Shown here in pieces: positions 1 through 7,764 of a DNA stretch of 49,600 nt. A program made the position numbers and the translations under genes. Source of the DNA: S141-55 sp964422065 (lineage in GTDB: Bacteria > Hydrothermota > Hydrothermia > WGAB01). The notes below the pieces were generated by a model, which was not told where the DNA came from, searched no databases, and worked only from the letters and a program-made list of their open reading frames with translations. The stretch's first letter is position 1. Each line of letters starts with the position of its first letter. The stretch lies in contig CAYQZW010000004.1 of assembly GCA_964422065.1 (NCBI GenBank), positions 1 through 49,600 on the forward strand, given 5' to 3'.

Positions 1-106
1 TCCGGACTTGGAGGCCGTTTGTCTCGATCTGCATGGGGATGCCCCAGGCCAGGGCAACCCATAAGACCAGCAGGAGTCCTGCGACTCCTCGTCGCATAAA
101 TCGCAT
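1..106 (-). CDS. secreted protein, N-terminal fragment (runs off the window)
   Basis: Only the first 35 codons lie in the window. The ATG is at 106-104 and is preceded by a GGAG ribosome site (GAAGGAGTGGTATC before the ATG). The visible residues read as a signal peptide: MRFMRRG, then a hydrophobic core GLLLVLWVALAW, then a likely cleavage near WGIP. The product is therefore exported, and nothing of the mature domain can be judged. It is divergent from the beta-helix gene to the right. On its own strand a TATAAT box lies at 167-162, without a good -35 element. Confidence 0.6.
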   Translation of the reverse strand, partial: MRFMRRGVAGLLLVLWVALAWGIPMQIETNGLQVR

Positions 107-125
107 GATACCACTCCTTCAATAT

Positions 126-154
126 TTGAAAGTGTGCCCACAGGAACCTAAAAA
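126..154 (+). promoter_or_regulatory. candidate sigma70-type promoter of the beta-helix gene
   Basis: TTGAAA (126-131), a 17-nt spacer and TAAAAA (149-154). The -35 element and spacing are good and the -10 is weak. It lies 150 nt upstream of the preferred start at 308 and 78 nt upstream of the alternative ATG at 233. Confidence 0.35.
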
Positions 155-307
155 CTCCGTTATTATAAACCTCGATTGCCTCAAATTCTGAGGAGAAACA
201 GTCTCCCATAGGTTATGGTCAAGCCATGAAGAATGTTGCCCAGACGGGGAGGGGAAGGGGTACACATAGGGTTTGCATGGGGACGCACAGGCCTGCAGAA
301 TTGGGCT

Positions 308-1534
308 ATGGGTGTTTGGCTCGTGATGCTCTGGGCGATAACTTGGCAGGTGCAGCCCGCAGAGACTGGAGGGATCAGGGTGACCCCTCCGGCCGGCCGC
401 CAACTTGCTGGTACACTCCAATGGGTCCTGGATTCCCTGGCTCAGGACGGAGACACGATCCGGCTCGCAGCTGGCCGCTACGTCGCCGATCCCACGCCCT
501 ATGAAGAGGCCATCTGCGGCAACTGTATAGAGCCCCAGACTCCGGTTCAGGCCACAGTCGGGTTCTGGGTCCGGGATAAGGCTGTGGTCCTGATCGGCGA
601 GGATCGGGATTCGACGATCCTCGTGACCCGCGCAGGTTACGGTGTCTTCTTTGAGCGGAGTTGGGGCTCGGAGATCCGGCAATTGACGATCACCGGCGGT
701 ATCCGGGATCCGGACGGTATGGCCACTGATGCCGGCATCGTCGCTAAACATAGCCGGGTGACCATCCGGGATGTCCGGATTCTGGACAACACGGATCGGG
801 TAGATACTGTGGTTGTGGGCATCGGGGGGATCATGGGCCGGGAGGGTGCGGAACTCTTCATCTTCCATAACGAAATCCGGAACAACGGCTGGGATGGCGT
901 CGCACTATACCGCGGGGCCATGGCAGTGATCGCAGACAACGTCATTGAACAAGGCCGGGGTGCTGGCATCGGGATCACCTGGGATGCGAGCGCAGTGGTT
1001 TATCGGAACTGGATTTCCGGCTACTGGAAGGGGATCGGTGCCTTCGGAGAGAGCCGAGTAATCGCCCGGAACAACGTTGTGTACCGGAACCTGGGCTGGG
1101 GGATCATTGCCACGGGATCGGCCTACATGGAGGTTGTGAACAACGTCATTGCGGAGAACGGCAACTGTGGGTTTGCGGTGTGGGAGCCGACGGCGCGCGG
1201 CATCCTGAAGAACAACATCATCGTCCAAAACGGTTGGAAAGAGGAATGGGTGTGTCCTGGGGTTGGCATCTGGATGAATGCCGATACCACGCAGTTTCCC
1301 ATTCGATACAATGACGTCTGGGGGAACCACGGGGGCAACTATGAAGGGGTGCCGGACCTGACCGGGGTCTCGGGCAACCTCTCGGTGGATCCGAAGTTTA
1401 TGGGGCCAGCGGATTTCCGGCTTCAGCCAGATTCACCCTGTCGAGATGCGGGCGATCCAAGGCTGGTCGATCCGGATGGAACGCGTTCGAACATAGGTCG
1501 ATACGGAGGACCGTGGGCCGGGCCGATGCCTTAG
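308..1534 (+). CDS. secreted right-handed parallel beta-helix protein
   Basis: About 408 residues. The ATG at 308 is chosen because it begins a signal peptide (MGVWLVMLWAITWQV). The frame stays open to an ATG at 233, whose 25 extra residues look unlike a leader. Neither start has a convincing ribosome site. The body is a ladder of short beta-helix rungs of the type NVIxxNxxxGIxxxxxSxxxVxxN (for example around residues 170-320). This is the fold of NosD/CASH and pectate-lyase-like proteins. The C-terminus carries the DAGDP...DPDG.RSNIGRYGGP ending common in secreted beta-helix proteins of the DUF1565 kind. It has no T9SS-type tail. An extracellular or periplasmic carbohydrate-binding or lyase role is typical of the fold, but no catalytic residues can be assigned. 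Confidence 0.75.
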   Translation: MGVWLVMLWAITWQVQPAETGGIRVTPPAGRQLAGTLQWVLDSLAQDGDTIRLAAGRYVADPTPYEEAICGNCIEPQTPVQATVGFWVRDKAVVLIGEDRDSTILVTRAGYGVFFERSWGSEIRQLTITGGIRDPDGMATDAGIVAKHSRVTIRDVRILDNTDRVDTVVVGIGGIMGREGAELFIFHNEIRNNGWDGVALYRGAMAVIADNVIEQGRGAGIGITWDASAVVYRNWISGYWKGIGAFGESRVIARNNVVYRNLGWGIIATGSAYMEVVNNVIAENGNCGFAVWEPTARGILKNNIIVQNGWKEEWVCPGVGIWMNADTTQFPIRYNDVWGNHGGNYEGVPDLTGVSGNLSVDPKFMGPADFRLQPDSPCRDAGDPRLVDPDGTRSNIGRYGGPWAGPMP

Positions 1535-1535
1535 A

Positions 1536-2039
1536 TTACGGCAGGATCAAGACCCGGGTCCCGATCTCGACCCACTCAAAGAGTTCTTTAGCGTCTTCTA
1601 AGTGGAGGCCGATGCAGCCCTGGGTCCAGTTCCGGCCCTTGGCCCAGTCTTCCTCGGTCCCTTCGTGGATCCCGATCGCCCCGCCCAGGGGGGTGTCAAA
1701 GGGCGGGCATTCACCGCGCAGGTGAGCATCCAGGATCGCGTGGTATTGTTCTTCGGTGATCCGGCCTTGCTGGAGCGCACGTTCGGCGTCTTCTGGGCCC
1801 GGATAGTTCAGGGCCATGAAGTAGGTGCGACGAACACCGCCTTTGTGGCAGATCCGGTACTCGCCCTCTGGGGTCCGGCCATCACCTTCCCGCTCCTTAT
1901 GGCCTACAGGGTTGGGGCCGAGGGCAATCTCGTATTCCCGGACGCATTCCCCGTCCACCATGATGCAGAGGAGGTACCGAGACTTTCGGACCACGAGGAC
2001 CGCATTGCGAGGAATCGGACGGCGTTTACGGGCGGTCAT
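1536..2039 (-). CDS. L,D-transpeptidase (YkuD domain)
   Basis: 167 residues. The YkuD signature is clear at the C-terminal end: IGIHEG with His125, then TQGCIGLHLEDA with the nucleophile Cys142. The N-terminal part holds the usual strand (AVLVVRKSRYLL) and the GxTPEGEY motif (residues 55-61). Such enzymes form or exchange meso-Dap3-Dap3 cross-links or attach proteins to murein in the periplasm. No signal peptide or membrane anchor is visible (the N-terminus is MTARKRRPIPRN), so its export is unexplained. A cytoplasmic YafK/ErfK-type annotation or a missed upstream start is possible. The ATG overlaps the stop of the AI-2E gene (ATGA at 2039-2036), so translation is coupled. It converges with the beta-helix gene with 1 nt between the stops. 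Confidence 0.85.
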   Translation of the reverse strand: MTARKRRPIPRNAVLVVRKSRYLLCIMVDGECVREYEIALGPNPVGHKEREGDGRTPEGEYRICHKGGVRRTYFMALNYPGPEDAERALQQGRITEEQYHAILDAHLRGECPPFDTPLGGAIGIHEGTEEDWAKGRNWTQGCIGLHLEDAKELFEWVEIGTRVLILP

Positions 2040-3193
2040 GGGACGTCCTGTTCCTCCTCTCCGGACTGTTCAGGACGGAGCCAGAGTGCCTTGAGCAAGG
2101 CTGCGACCGGGACCGCTAAGAGCATGCCGAGAATGCCCAGGAGTTTGGCGCCGATGAGGAGGGAGAAGAGGATGACAAGCGGATGGAGTCCCACGGAGCC
2201 CCCGATGATCCGGGGCGCAAAGACCACGCTTTCCATGAGCTGGACCCCACCGAAGACAATGGAAACCCGGATGACGCCCCACAGGGGCGCCGGGTCCATC
2301 ATTCCTACGAGCAAGGCAGGAATATAACTGGCCCAGAACCCGATATTGGGCACCAGGTTCATGAGCCCAGCCAAGAACCCGAGCAACAGCGCAAACTTGA
2401 TGCGGAAGAGAAAGAGAAGCAGGCCGGTGAGGACACCCACGAGGGTGGCATCCAGGAGTTGGCCGCGGAAGTACCGGCGGAGGATCTGGCTGATCTCCTG
2501 CATCAGGGGCTCAACCGTTTGGGCGTACTCCCGACGCTCCAACCATCGCCAAACAAAGGCCAGGATCCGGCGCCGATCGATGAGCAGGTAAAATGCGGTG
2601 ACCAGCGTGATGAGGTAGAAGAACAGGTAGTTGGCCACACCAAACAGGCGGAGCGGCAGTTCGCCGATCTGACGCGCGATGTTTTCAAGCACATTGGTGC
2701 TCACAGTCATTTGGGTCAGGAATTCCCATAGATGGCGCTCCCGGAAATAGGTCTCCAGGCTCGCGCGCCACTGGGAGATCTGAGACGGTAACACGGAAAC
2801 AAGGTAGGCCGCCTGATTGCCGGCCTGGTAAACGACGACCCCGATCAAAAAGAGGGTGAGCAACGCAAAGAGCAGGACCGTCGCGAACGAGGAAACCGGA
2901 CGCGGAATCCGAATGCGCTCTAAGCGTGTGACGATCGGGTCGAGGATGAAGGTGATTAGAATGCCGAAGCCGAGCGGGATAAAGATGACTTCAAATCGGG
3001 TGAACAAGAAAAACATCAGGAAGACGACACTGGTCCAGAACAGCCAGCGCAGGGTGGATGAGGCGCGGAGAGGATAGAGGACAAGGACTGCGAGACCCGC
3101 GAAGACGAAGGACCAGGTGGACGGGGGGAGACCGAAGACGACCGCAAGCGCCACCAGGGTCAACCCAACAAACAGGATCGCCGTCTCGTTCAT
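2036..3193 (-). CDS. AI-2E family transporter (PF01594-type membrane protein)
   Basis: 385 residues from the ATG at 3193. The family is recognised from the layout: two N-terminal helix pairs, a soluble middle region (about 130-190), the segment FYLLIDRRRILAFVWRWL, the motif QILRRYFRGQLLDATLVGVLTGL, and the C-terminal helices with LMNLVPNIGFWASYIPALLVG and GGSVGLHPLVILFSLLIGAKLLG. Members are multi-pass inner-membrane proteins; some export autoinducer-2 and others work as Na+/H+ antiporters, so the substrate is open. A TTG at 3220 would add nine residues, but a TATAAT box at 3212-3207 lies inside that extension and favours 3193. It forms a two-gene operon with the L,D-transpeptidase downstream. 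Confidence 0.85.
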   Translation of the reverse strand: MNETAILFVGLTLVALAVVFGLPPSTWSFVFAGLAVLVLYPLRASSTLRWLFWTSVVFLMFFLFTRFEVIFIPLGFGILITFILDPIVTRLERIRIPRPVSSFATVLLFALLTLFLIGVVVYQAGNQAAYLVSVLPSQISQWRASLETYFRERHLWEFLTQMTVSTNVLENIARQIGELPLRLFGVANYLFFYLITLVTAFYLLIDRRRILAFVWRWLERREYAQTVEPLMQEISQILRRYFRGQLLDATLVGVLTGLLLFLFRIKFALLLGFLAGLMNLVPNIGFWASYIPALLVGMMDPAPLWGVIRVSIVFGGVQLMESVVFAPRIIGGSVGLHPLVILFSLLIGAKLLGILGMLLAVPVAALLKALWLRPEQSGEEEQDVP

Positions 3194-3206
3194 GGTTGTA
3201 CCGTCA

Positions 3207-3212
3207 ATTATA
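3207..3212 (-). promoter_or_regulatory. -10 box (TATAAT) for the AI-2E/L,D-transpeptidase operon
   Basis: A perfect TATAAT on the minus strand, 13 nt before the ATG at 3193. No consensus -35 is seen at 16-18 nt. The implied leader is only a few nucleotides. Confidence 0.45.
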
Positions 3213-3252
3213 CGCCCCAACTCCCTGCTTCAGGCCCCCCGAGTGTCTCACC

Positions 3253-3281
3253 TTGAAACATCTGCCGTGACCGAGTATAGT
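3253..3281 (+). promoter_or_regulatory. sigma70-type promoter of the histidine kinase gene
   Basis: TTGAAA (3253-3258), a 17-nt spacer and TATAGT (3276-3281). The ATG at 3290 follows after 8 nt, so the mRNA would start 1-3 nt before or at the start codon. There is no ribosome site between. Confidence 0.7.
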
Positions 3282-3289
3282 TTTGAAGC

Positions 3290-4294
3290 ATGGCTTATCG
3301 GGTCTTTTTTGAAGAGGCGATCAGCCCGTTTTGCCTGGTGGATGGGGAGGGCCGGGTCTTGGATTGGAACAAGACCGCGGAAAAGGTCTTTGGATTTCGC
3401 CGGCAGGAGGTCCTGGGCAAACCGGATCCGACGTTCTCGAATCCCTCCGCCTATCGCGCGTTCCTCCAACGAGTCCGAGAACAAGGGAAACGCGTGGAAA
3501 CTTTTGTGTTGGTCACCCGAGACGGCAAGGAGTTGGATATCGAGGTGACCGGGATCTATCGGGACGGGGAGTTCTTTTTGATGAAACGGGATTTGACATA
3601 CCGTCGGTATGCATACCTGGAAAAGATGAAGGCGTTAGGAGAACTCGCGGCCGGAATCGCACATCAATTGAACTCCCCTCTGAACGCCATCCTGCTGATC
3701 ACGGAAGTCCTGGAGTCGGACATCCAGGACGAAGAGAACCTGGAAGACCTTCGGCTTTTACGTCGGCAGGCCCTGCAAATGAAGTCGGTCATCGAGAAGA
3801 TCCTGAACTACGTCCGGGTACACGAAGCAAAAGAGCCTTGCTGTCTTGCAGAGATCGCGAGGGAGGTCGTGGACCTGTATCGGAAAAGCCTGGATCGACA
3901 CCGGATTGTTCTCTCCGTGGAGTCCATGGGACCAGCCCCATGTTCCCAGTGCACGTTTACTGGCGATCGGTCGGGCATAGAGCAGGTGATCATGAACCTC
4001 TTGTCGAACGCGGTAGACGCCATGCCGGATGGAGGTAACATCGAAATCCGATGTGTGCGTGAGGGGAATAGCCTGGTCCTGCGGGTGAAAGATCAAGGGG
4101 TCGGCATCCCAAAAGAGAACCTAAGGAGGATCTTCCAGCCGTTTTACACGACCAAAGGCTCGAAGGGCACGGGCCTGGGCCTGGCGATTGTTCAGCGGAT
4201 CGTCGAAGATCATGGCGGACGGATTGAAGTCTACTCCGAGGTTGGCAAAGGGACGGAGTTCGCGGTGTGGTTCCCGTTGAACGCGGAGGGCTGA
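3290..4294 (+). CDS. soluble PAS-domain sensor histidine kinase (NtrB-like)
   Basis: 334 residues with no membrane helix. A PAS domain spans about 1-105 (SPFCLVDGEGRVLDWNKTAEKVFGF). The dimerisation/phosphoacceptor segment is LGELAAGIAHQLNSPLNAI with His125. The HATPase domain has the N box NLLSNAVDAMPDGG, the G1 box DQGVGIP and the G2 box GTGLGLAI. The H box reads H-Q-L-N rather than the commoner H-E-[LI]-x-[NQ]. It is followed after 1 nt by an NtrC-type regulator, which must be its partner. A cytoplasmic PAS suggests that it senses an internal redox, gas or metabolic signal. Two cysteine pairs (CC near 184 and CSQC near 222) lie between the H and N boxes. The start at 3290 is supported by the promoter just upstream. 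Confidence 0.9.
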   Translation: MAYRVFFEEAISPFCLVDGEGRVLDWNKTAEKVFGFRRQEVLGKPDPTFSNPSAYRAFLQRVREQGKRVETFVLVTRDGKELDIEVTGIYRDGEFFLMKRDLTYRRYAYLEKMKALGELAAGIAHQLNSPLNAILLITEVLESDIQDEENLEDLRLLRRQALQMKSVIEKILNYVRVHEAKEPCCLAEIAREVVDLYRKSLDRHRIVLSVESMGPAPCSQCTFTGDRSGIEQVIMNLLSNAVDAMPDGGNIEIRCVREGNSLVLRVKDQGVGIPKENLRRIFQPFYTTKGSKGTGLGLAIVQRIVEDHGGRIEVYSEVGKGTEFAVWFPLNAEG

Positions 4295-4295
4295 G

Positions 4296-5633
4296 ATGGG
4301 GGATCGCATGTGTCGGACCGTGCTCATAGTGGAAGATGATGAGGGGTTGCGGGCAACGCTGCAGCGGGTCCTGAAACGTAAAGGGTACCGGGTCTTCGGT
4401 GTGAAGACGGGAGAGGAGGCGCTCGCCCTCTTGAGCCAGCAACTCGAGATCCACGTGGTGATCACGGATATGGTGTTGCCAGGTATGGATGGGCTCGCGT
4501 TGCTGTCCGAGATCAAGCGGGCATGGCCGGAGATCGAGGTTGTGGTGATGACCGGCTATGCGACGGTCCGGAACGCCGTAGCGTCTATCAAGCAGGGAGC
4601 GTTTGATTATCTCACGAAGCCGTTTGATCAGAGCGAGTTGTTGAGTGTGCTGGAGAAGATCTTCAACATGCGGCGGCTGATGAGTCGGGTGGAGGAGTTG
4701 GAGTCGTTGTTGAAAGGTGGGCCGCTGGTCGGCAAGTCCAAGAAGTTCCTGGAGGTCGTGGAGCGTGCGAAGGCCGTGGCGAGGACCGAGATCCCGCTCC
4801 TGATCATGGGAGAGAGCGGTACGGGCAAAGAGGTTTTGGCCAGGTTCATTCACAGCGAAAGTCGGCGGCGTACTGGGCCGTTTGTGCCGGTGAACTGTTC
4901 AGCGATCCCGCGTGACCTCTTTGAGTCGGAGTTGTTTGGACACAAGAAGGGGGCGTTTACCGGTGCGATCCGGGACGCACTGGGCCTCTTCCGGTCGGCA
5001 GAAGGCGGAACCCTGTTCCTGGATGAGATTGCAGAGATGCCGTTGGAACTGCAACCCAAGTTGTTACGGGCGATCGAGAACCGACGGATCCGGCCCGTAG
5101 GCTCCGCAGAAGAGATCCCGATTAACGTCCGGATTATCGCTGCCACGAATCGGGACATCCGGGAGGCGGTGGAGACCGGGCAATTCCGACAGGACCTGTA
5201 TTACCGGTTTGTGGTGACGCTCGAGATTCCACCGCTTCGGGATCGGCCGGAAGACATTCCGCTCCTGGTCCACCACATCATTGAGAAACTCAACAAGATC
5301 TATCGGCGTCAAGTTCGTCGAGTTGAACCGCGGGCCATGGAGGCCCTGGTCCAGTATCCATGGCCGGGGAACGTGCGGGAGCTGGAGAACGTCTTGGAGG
5401 GGATGTTTGCGTTTGGCTTGTCTGGGGTGATCACGTATCGGGATCTGCCACCCTATCTGCGGGACTACCACCGGTCGCAGGAGCCGAAGCCAAAGAGCCT
5501 CAGGGAGATGGAACGAGAGTGGATCCTGCGGGTACTGGAGCAGACGGGCTGGAACAAGGTCCAGGCAGCTAAAATGCTGCAAATCTCGCGCGCGACCCTG
5601 TACCGGAAGTTGAAAGAGTATGGCTTGGTGTGA
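4296..5633 (+). CDS. sigma54-dependent response regulator (NtrC family)
   Basis: 445 residues. The receiver domain (1-125) has acidic residues at 13-15, phospho-acceptor Asp58 in VVITDMVLPGMDG and Lys108 in YLTKPF. The AAA+ domain (about 145-375) has Walker A GESGTGKE (172-179), the sigma54-contacting loop GAFTGA (219-224), Walker B GGTLFLDEIAEM and the R-finger region PPLRDRPEDI. A Fis-type helix-turn-helix ends the protein (GWNKVQAAKMLQISRATLYR). It activates RpoN-dependent promoters after phosphorylation by the kinase encoded just upstream (1-nt gap, the ribosome site GGAGGG lies inside the kinase end). A second in-frame ATG lies four codons in. I found no convincing -24/-12 element in the window, so its targets are elsewhere or unseen. 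Confidence 0.95.
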   Translation: MGDRMCRTVLIVEDDEGLRATLQRVLKRKGYRVFGVKTGEEALALLSQQLEIHVVITDMVLPGMDGLALLSEIKRAWPEIEVVVMTGYATVRNAVASIKQGAFDYLTKPFDQSELLSVLEKIFNMRRLMSRVEELESLLKGGPLVGKSKKFLEVVERAKAVARTEIPLLIMGESGTGKEVLARFIHSESRRRTGPFVPVNCSAIPRDLFESELFGHKKGAFTGAIRDALGLFRSAEGGTLFLDEIAEMPLELQPKLLRAIENRRIRPVGSAEEIPINVRIIAATNRDIREAVETGQFRQDLYYRFVVTLEIPPLRDRPEDIPLLVHHIIEKLNKIYRRQVRRVEPRAMEALVQYPWPGNVRELENVLEGMFAFGLSGVITYRDLPPYLRDYHRSQEPKPKSLREMEREWILRVLEQTGWNKVQAAKMLQISRATLYRKLKEYGLV

Positions 5634-5681
5634 CCCCCCCTCTCTCTTATAGCCCTCAGGGGGAGATCGGGGGGAGTTCCT

Positions 5682-5708
5682 ATCCTCCGAAGGGAGACAT
5701 CGGAGGAT
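5682..5708. terminator. hairpin between convergent genes
   Basis: A perfect 9-bp inverted repeat (ATCCTCCGA at 5682-5690, TCGGAGGAT at 5700-5708) with a 9-nt loop. It lies between the stop of the NtrC-type gene (5633) and the stop of the opposing gene (5717). No U-tract follows on either strand, so terminator function is a guess from position. A looser C-run/G-run pairing (5636-5674) lies just before it. Confidence 0.4.
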
Positions 5709-5716
5709 TGGCTGGT

Positions 5717-6133
5717 CTATGGGTGACGAACTGGATGGTGGGGGTGGAACACCCGGTCCAGGATTTCCTGAACGATTTCTGGGGTTAGGGGTTCTACGCC
5801 GAAGAGCAGCAGTGATGCCTGGCGGGCCTGGCGTTCGAGCTCCGGGGATGGATCGTGGGCCACAAAGACGAGTTGGGTCTCTGGAAACGCCTGGCGCAGA
5901 GGTATCAGCCAGGAGAGCCCCTCCCCGTGCTTTAGGGACTGGCCCACGAAGACCAGTTGAGGCCGGATTGCAGTCCAGCGTGCACGGTCGACCTCTTCGA
6001 CATCCTGGAGCACCAGAAACGGAATCCCCCGCTTTTCTAATTCCCGTTCTACGATCCCGATCCACTGCCGGGCCACAGACAAGATCCACACCATCGTCAT
6101 CTTCGACAAAGCAAAATTCATGCCAGGAAACAT
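5717..6133 (-). CDS. receiver-like domain protein of unknown function
   Basis: 138 residues. From residue 12 it looks like a single alpha/beta receiver-type fold: MTMVWILSVARQWIGIVERELEKRG, then PQLVFVGQSLKHGEGLSWLIPLRQAFP, then TQLVFVAHDPSPE and a final helix. This matches the beta1-alpha1 ... beta3-loop ... beta4 order of response regulators. The usual acidic pocket and phospho-Asp are not evident: a Gly-Gln stands where the Asp is expected. It would therefore be a degenerate (pseudo) receiver. The ATG at 6133 has an AAGGAG site 10 nt upstream; ATGs at 6121 and 6100 are alternatives. It converges on the sigma54 regulator, which suggests but does not prove a link to that two-component pair. 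Confidence 0.55.
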   Translation of the reverse strand: MFPGMNFALSKMTMVWILSVARQWIGIVERELEKRGIPFLVLQDVEEVDRARWTAIRPQLVFVGQSLKHGEGLSWLIPLRQAFPETQLVFVAHDPSPELERQARQASLLLFGVEPLTPEIVQEILDRVFHPHHPVRHP

Positions 6134-6165
6134 TCCACGGTGTCTCCTTCAATCCCCCTGGATCC

Positions 6166-6220
6166 CCCTTTGGAAAAAGGAGAAATCCCCCAACCCCCCT
6201 TTGGGAAAGGGGGATTGGGG
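6166..6220. repeat. C-run/G-run hairpin repeat
   Basis: Two copies of a CCCCCTTTGG(G)AAA motif. The second forms a long imperfect hairpin: CCCCAA (6188-6193) and CCCCCTTT (6195-6202), loop GGG, then AAAGGGGG (6206-6213) and TTGGGG (6215-6220), with one A/C mismatch. The first copy (6166-6184) is shorter and imperfect. The look is that of a dispersed REP/MITE-like intergenic element. It sits between the receiver-like gene and the promoter of the FmdB gene. Confidence 0.6.
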
Positions 6221-6234
6221 TGGGATGTTTGATT

Positions 6235-6262
6235 TTGGGACAGGCGAAAGGACCTGTAAAAT
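6235..6262 (+). promoter_or_regulatory. candidate promoter of the FmdB-family gene
   Basis: TTGGGA (6235-6240), a 16-nt spacer and TAAAAT (6257-6262), with CCTG directly before the -10 hexamer. A leader of about 75 nt follows. It can fold small hairpins (AGCCC...GGGCT near 6291-6310; CTGGG...CCCAG near 6308-6323) before the ribosome site. Confidence 0.5.
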
Positions 6263-6344
6263 GTTTAGACTGAGGATGTTGGAAGGGTAGAGCCCGCCGG
6301 CAAGGGCTGGGCTCGTCAACCCAGTGTTCAGACAGGAGGTCGGG

Positions 6345-6752
6345 ATGCCGATCTATGAGTACCAATGTCAGCAGTGTGGGCGTCGGTTCACCGTGTTCCT
6401 CCTGAACATCGTGGACCGGGAAGAGCCCCGGTGTCCGCGCTGTGGGACGACCGATGTCCGGAAACGGTTCTCACGCGTTGCCCTGCTCCGCTCCGAAGAG
6501 GACCGCCTGGAATCCACCCTGTCCGACTTTGAAGGGCTGGAGGACCTGGACGACGCGGATCCCCGGACCCTGGGCCGGGCCATGCGGAAGATGAAGGACG
6601 CCTTCGGCGACGAGTTCGCAGACGAGATGGGACCGGAGTTTGATGAGGTCATTGATCGACTCGAGGCAGGCCAGACCCCGGAAGAGATTGAGGAAGCCAT
6701 GCCCGAACTCGGCGGGGACGAGACCGAGTCCACGGCTGAGGAGGACCTGTAG
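6345..6752 (+). CDS. FmdB-family zinc-ribbon protein
   Basis: 135 residues. The N-terminal 40 residues are the FmdB/CxxC_CxxC_SSSS zinc ribbon: MPIYEYQCQQCGRRF, then EPRCPRCGTTDVRKRFSR. The two CxxC pairs should bind one zinc. The rest is very acidic (DFEGLEDLDDADP, DEFADEMGPEFDEVIDRLEAG), probably a flexible or helical tail. The ATG at 6345 is set by the excellent AGGAGGT site at 6334-6340; an upstream in-frame start at 6324 is rejected for that reason. The family is widespread, described as putative regulatory proteins, and its real role is unclear. The gene stands alone and converges with the tonB end of the minus-strand operon. Confidence 0.85.
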   Translation: MPIYEYQCQQCGRRFTVFLLNIVDREEPRCPRCGTTDVRKRFSRVALLRSEEDRLESTLSDFEGLEDLDDADPRTLGRAMRKMKDAFGDEFADEMGPEFDEVIDRLEAGQTPEEIEEAMPELGGDETESTAEEDL

Positions 6753-6772
6753 GCGCCCAGCCGAGGGCCAGA

Positions 6773-7369
6773 CTACGGGGAAGAACCGACCCGGAAAAGA
6801 AACGTGATCACCCCGTCCTGGATTCCCTGGACGCCCTTGGGAAGCGGGCTAAATTTCCATTGTCGGAGCGCTTCTAAAGCCGCACGCTCCACCTCGGGTG
6901 GCCCCTTTTTGAGCACCTCGATCCCTACGATCTCCCCTTGAGGGTTGACCCGGACCCGGAACTGGACGGAGACGTCCCGGAGCAGCGGGATCCGGGGTGG
7001 CAGTTGATACCGTAGGACTTCCCGTTTCGCAAGCAATCCCTCAATCTTGACGCCCAGGTTTTTGTTGCCGAAAAGTGCGGTCTCAATGGCCCGCTCCTCC
7101 TTGGCCAACTCCTCCCGCCGCTTCTTGAGGAGTTCCTCCTCGGGCAATACCGCCTCTGGCGAGATCTCTTTGGTCTTCTTGGCTTGACCGGGCACCGAAG
7201 GCTTCCCCTTCTCCTCGGCCCGGTAGGCCTCAAACGTCACCGTGATCCACTGTTCCGGCAACTGGGGGACCGAGATACGCCAGAGCCAGAAGATCCCCAG
7301 GATCACAAGATGGGCTACAAGAGAGATCAAGACCGATGTGGACCGTTCCCGGGAGGCCGTGAGATTCAT
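6773..7369 (-). CDS. tonB: TonB-like energy transducer
   Basis: 198 residues. One N-terminal membrane helix (STSVLISLVAHLVILGIFWLW) follows a short cytoplasmic end. A charged middle (about 60-120, rich in Lys/Glu) would span the periplasm. The C-terminal domain has the TonB_C pattern: VSVQFRVRVNPQGEIVGIEVLKKG, ERAALEALRQWKFSPL, then a final strand GVITFLFRV. It would carry proton-motive energy from ExbB-ExbD to outer-membrane receptors. The ATG at 7369 overlaps the exbD stop (ATGA), which fixes the start. The middle is Lys/Glu-rich and not the Pro-Lys repeat of classical TonB, so a TolA-like role is an alternative. It is the last gene of the prfB-to-tonB operon. Confidence 0.85.
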   Translation of the reverse strand: MNLTASRERSTSVLISLVAHLVILGIFWLWRISVPQLPEQWITVTFEAYRAEEKGKPSVPGQAKKTKEISPEAVLPEEELLKKRREELAKEERAIETALFGNKNLGVKIEGLLAKREVLRYQLPPRIPLLRDVSVQFRVRVNPQGEIVGIEVLKKGPPEVERAALEALRQWKFSPLPKGVQGIQDGVITFLFRVGSSP

Positions 7370-7764
7370 CGTTCCCGCGTTGCAATGATCAGTTTCCGGC
7401 CCCCGGCCTTGGCCGAGGCCTCCAGCACATTGACCGCTTCCTGGATGCGGACATCTTCGTCGGCCATCAACACGATCGACGCGCCTGGCCGCTCTTTCAG
7501 CAATTGATGGATCTTCGGGGTCAACTCCTGGATCGTCACGGGCCGGTTGTTCAGGAAGATTTTGCCTTCGCGGGTGATGGAAACCACGATGTTCTGGACC
7601 TCCTGGACCCGTTCGGCTTCGGCCTTCGGCAGTCGGACCTTGATCCCCTGGCTGACCACGTACGTGGAGGTCAGCAAGAAATAGATCAAGAGCAAGAGCA
7701 CGATGTCTGCCAGGGAGATGATGGAAAACGCGGCCATCGGCTTGTGACGCGTGGTCAGGTTCAT
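7366..7764 (-). CDS. exbD: ExbD/TolR-family biopolymer transport protein
   Basis: 132 residues. The single N-terminal helix contains the proton-path Asp in SLADIVLLLLIYFLLTSTYV, as in ExbD/TolR. A periplasmic domain follows with REGKIFLNNRPVTIQELTPKI and SIVLMADEDVRIQEAVNVLEAS. It forms the motor complex with ExbB. Both neighbours overlap it by ATGA, so the three proteins are translated in a coupled way. The start at 7764 is fixed by the ExbB stop. Confidence 0.93.
   Translation of the reverse strand: MNLTTRHKPMAAFSIISLADIVLLLLIYFLLTSTYVVSQGIKVRLPKAEAERVQEVQNIVVSITREGKIFLNNRPVTIQELTPKIHQLLKERPGASIVLMADEDVRIQEAVNVLEASAKAGGRKLIIATRER

Noticed and set aside
5064..6365. 433-codon minus-strand frame across the NtrC-type gene and the G-run repeat
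   Set aside because: It covers conserved sigma54 regulator sequence on the opposite strand and low-complexity repeat DNA; its protein has no recognisable domain.
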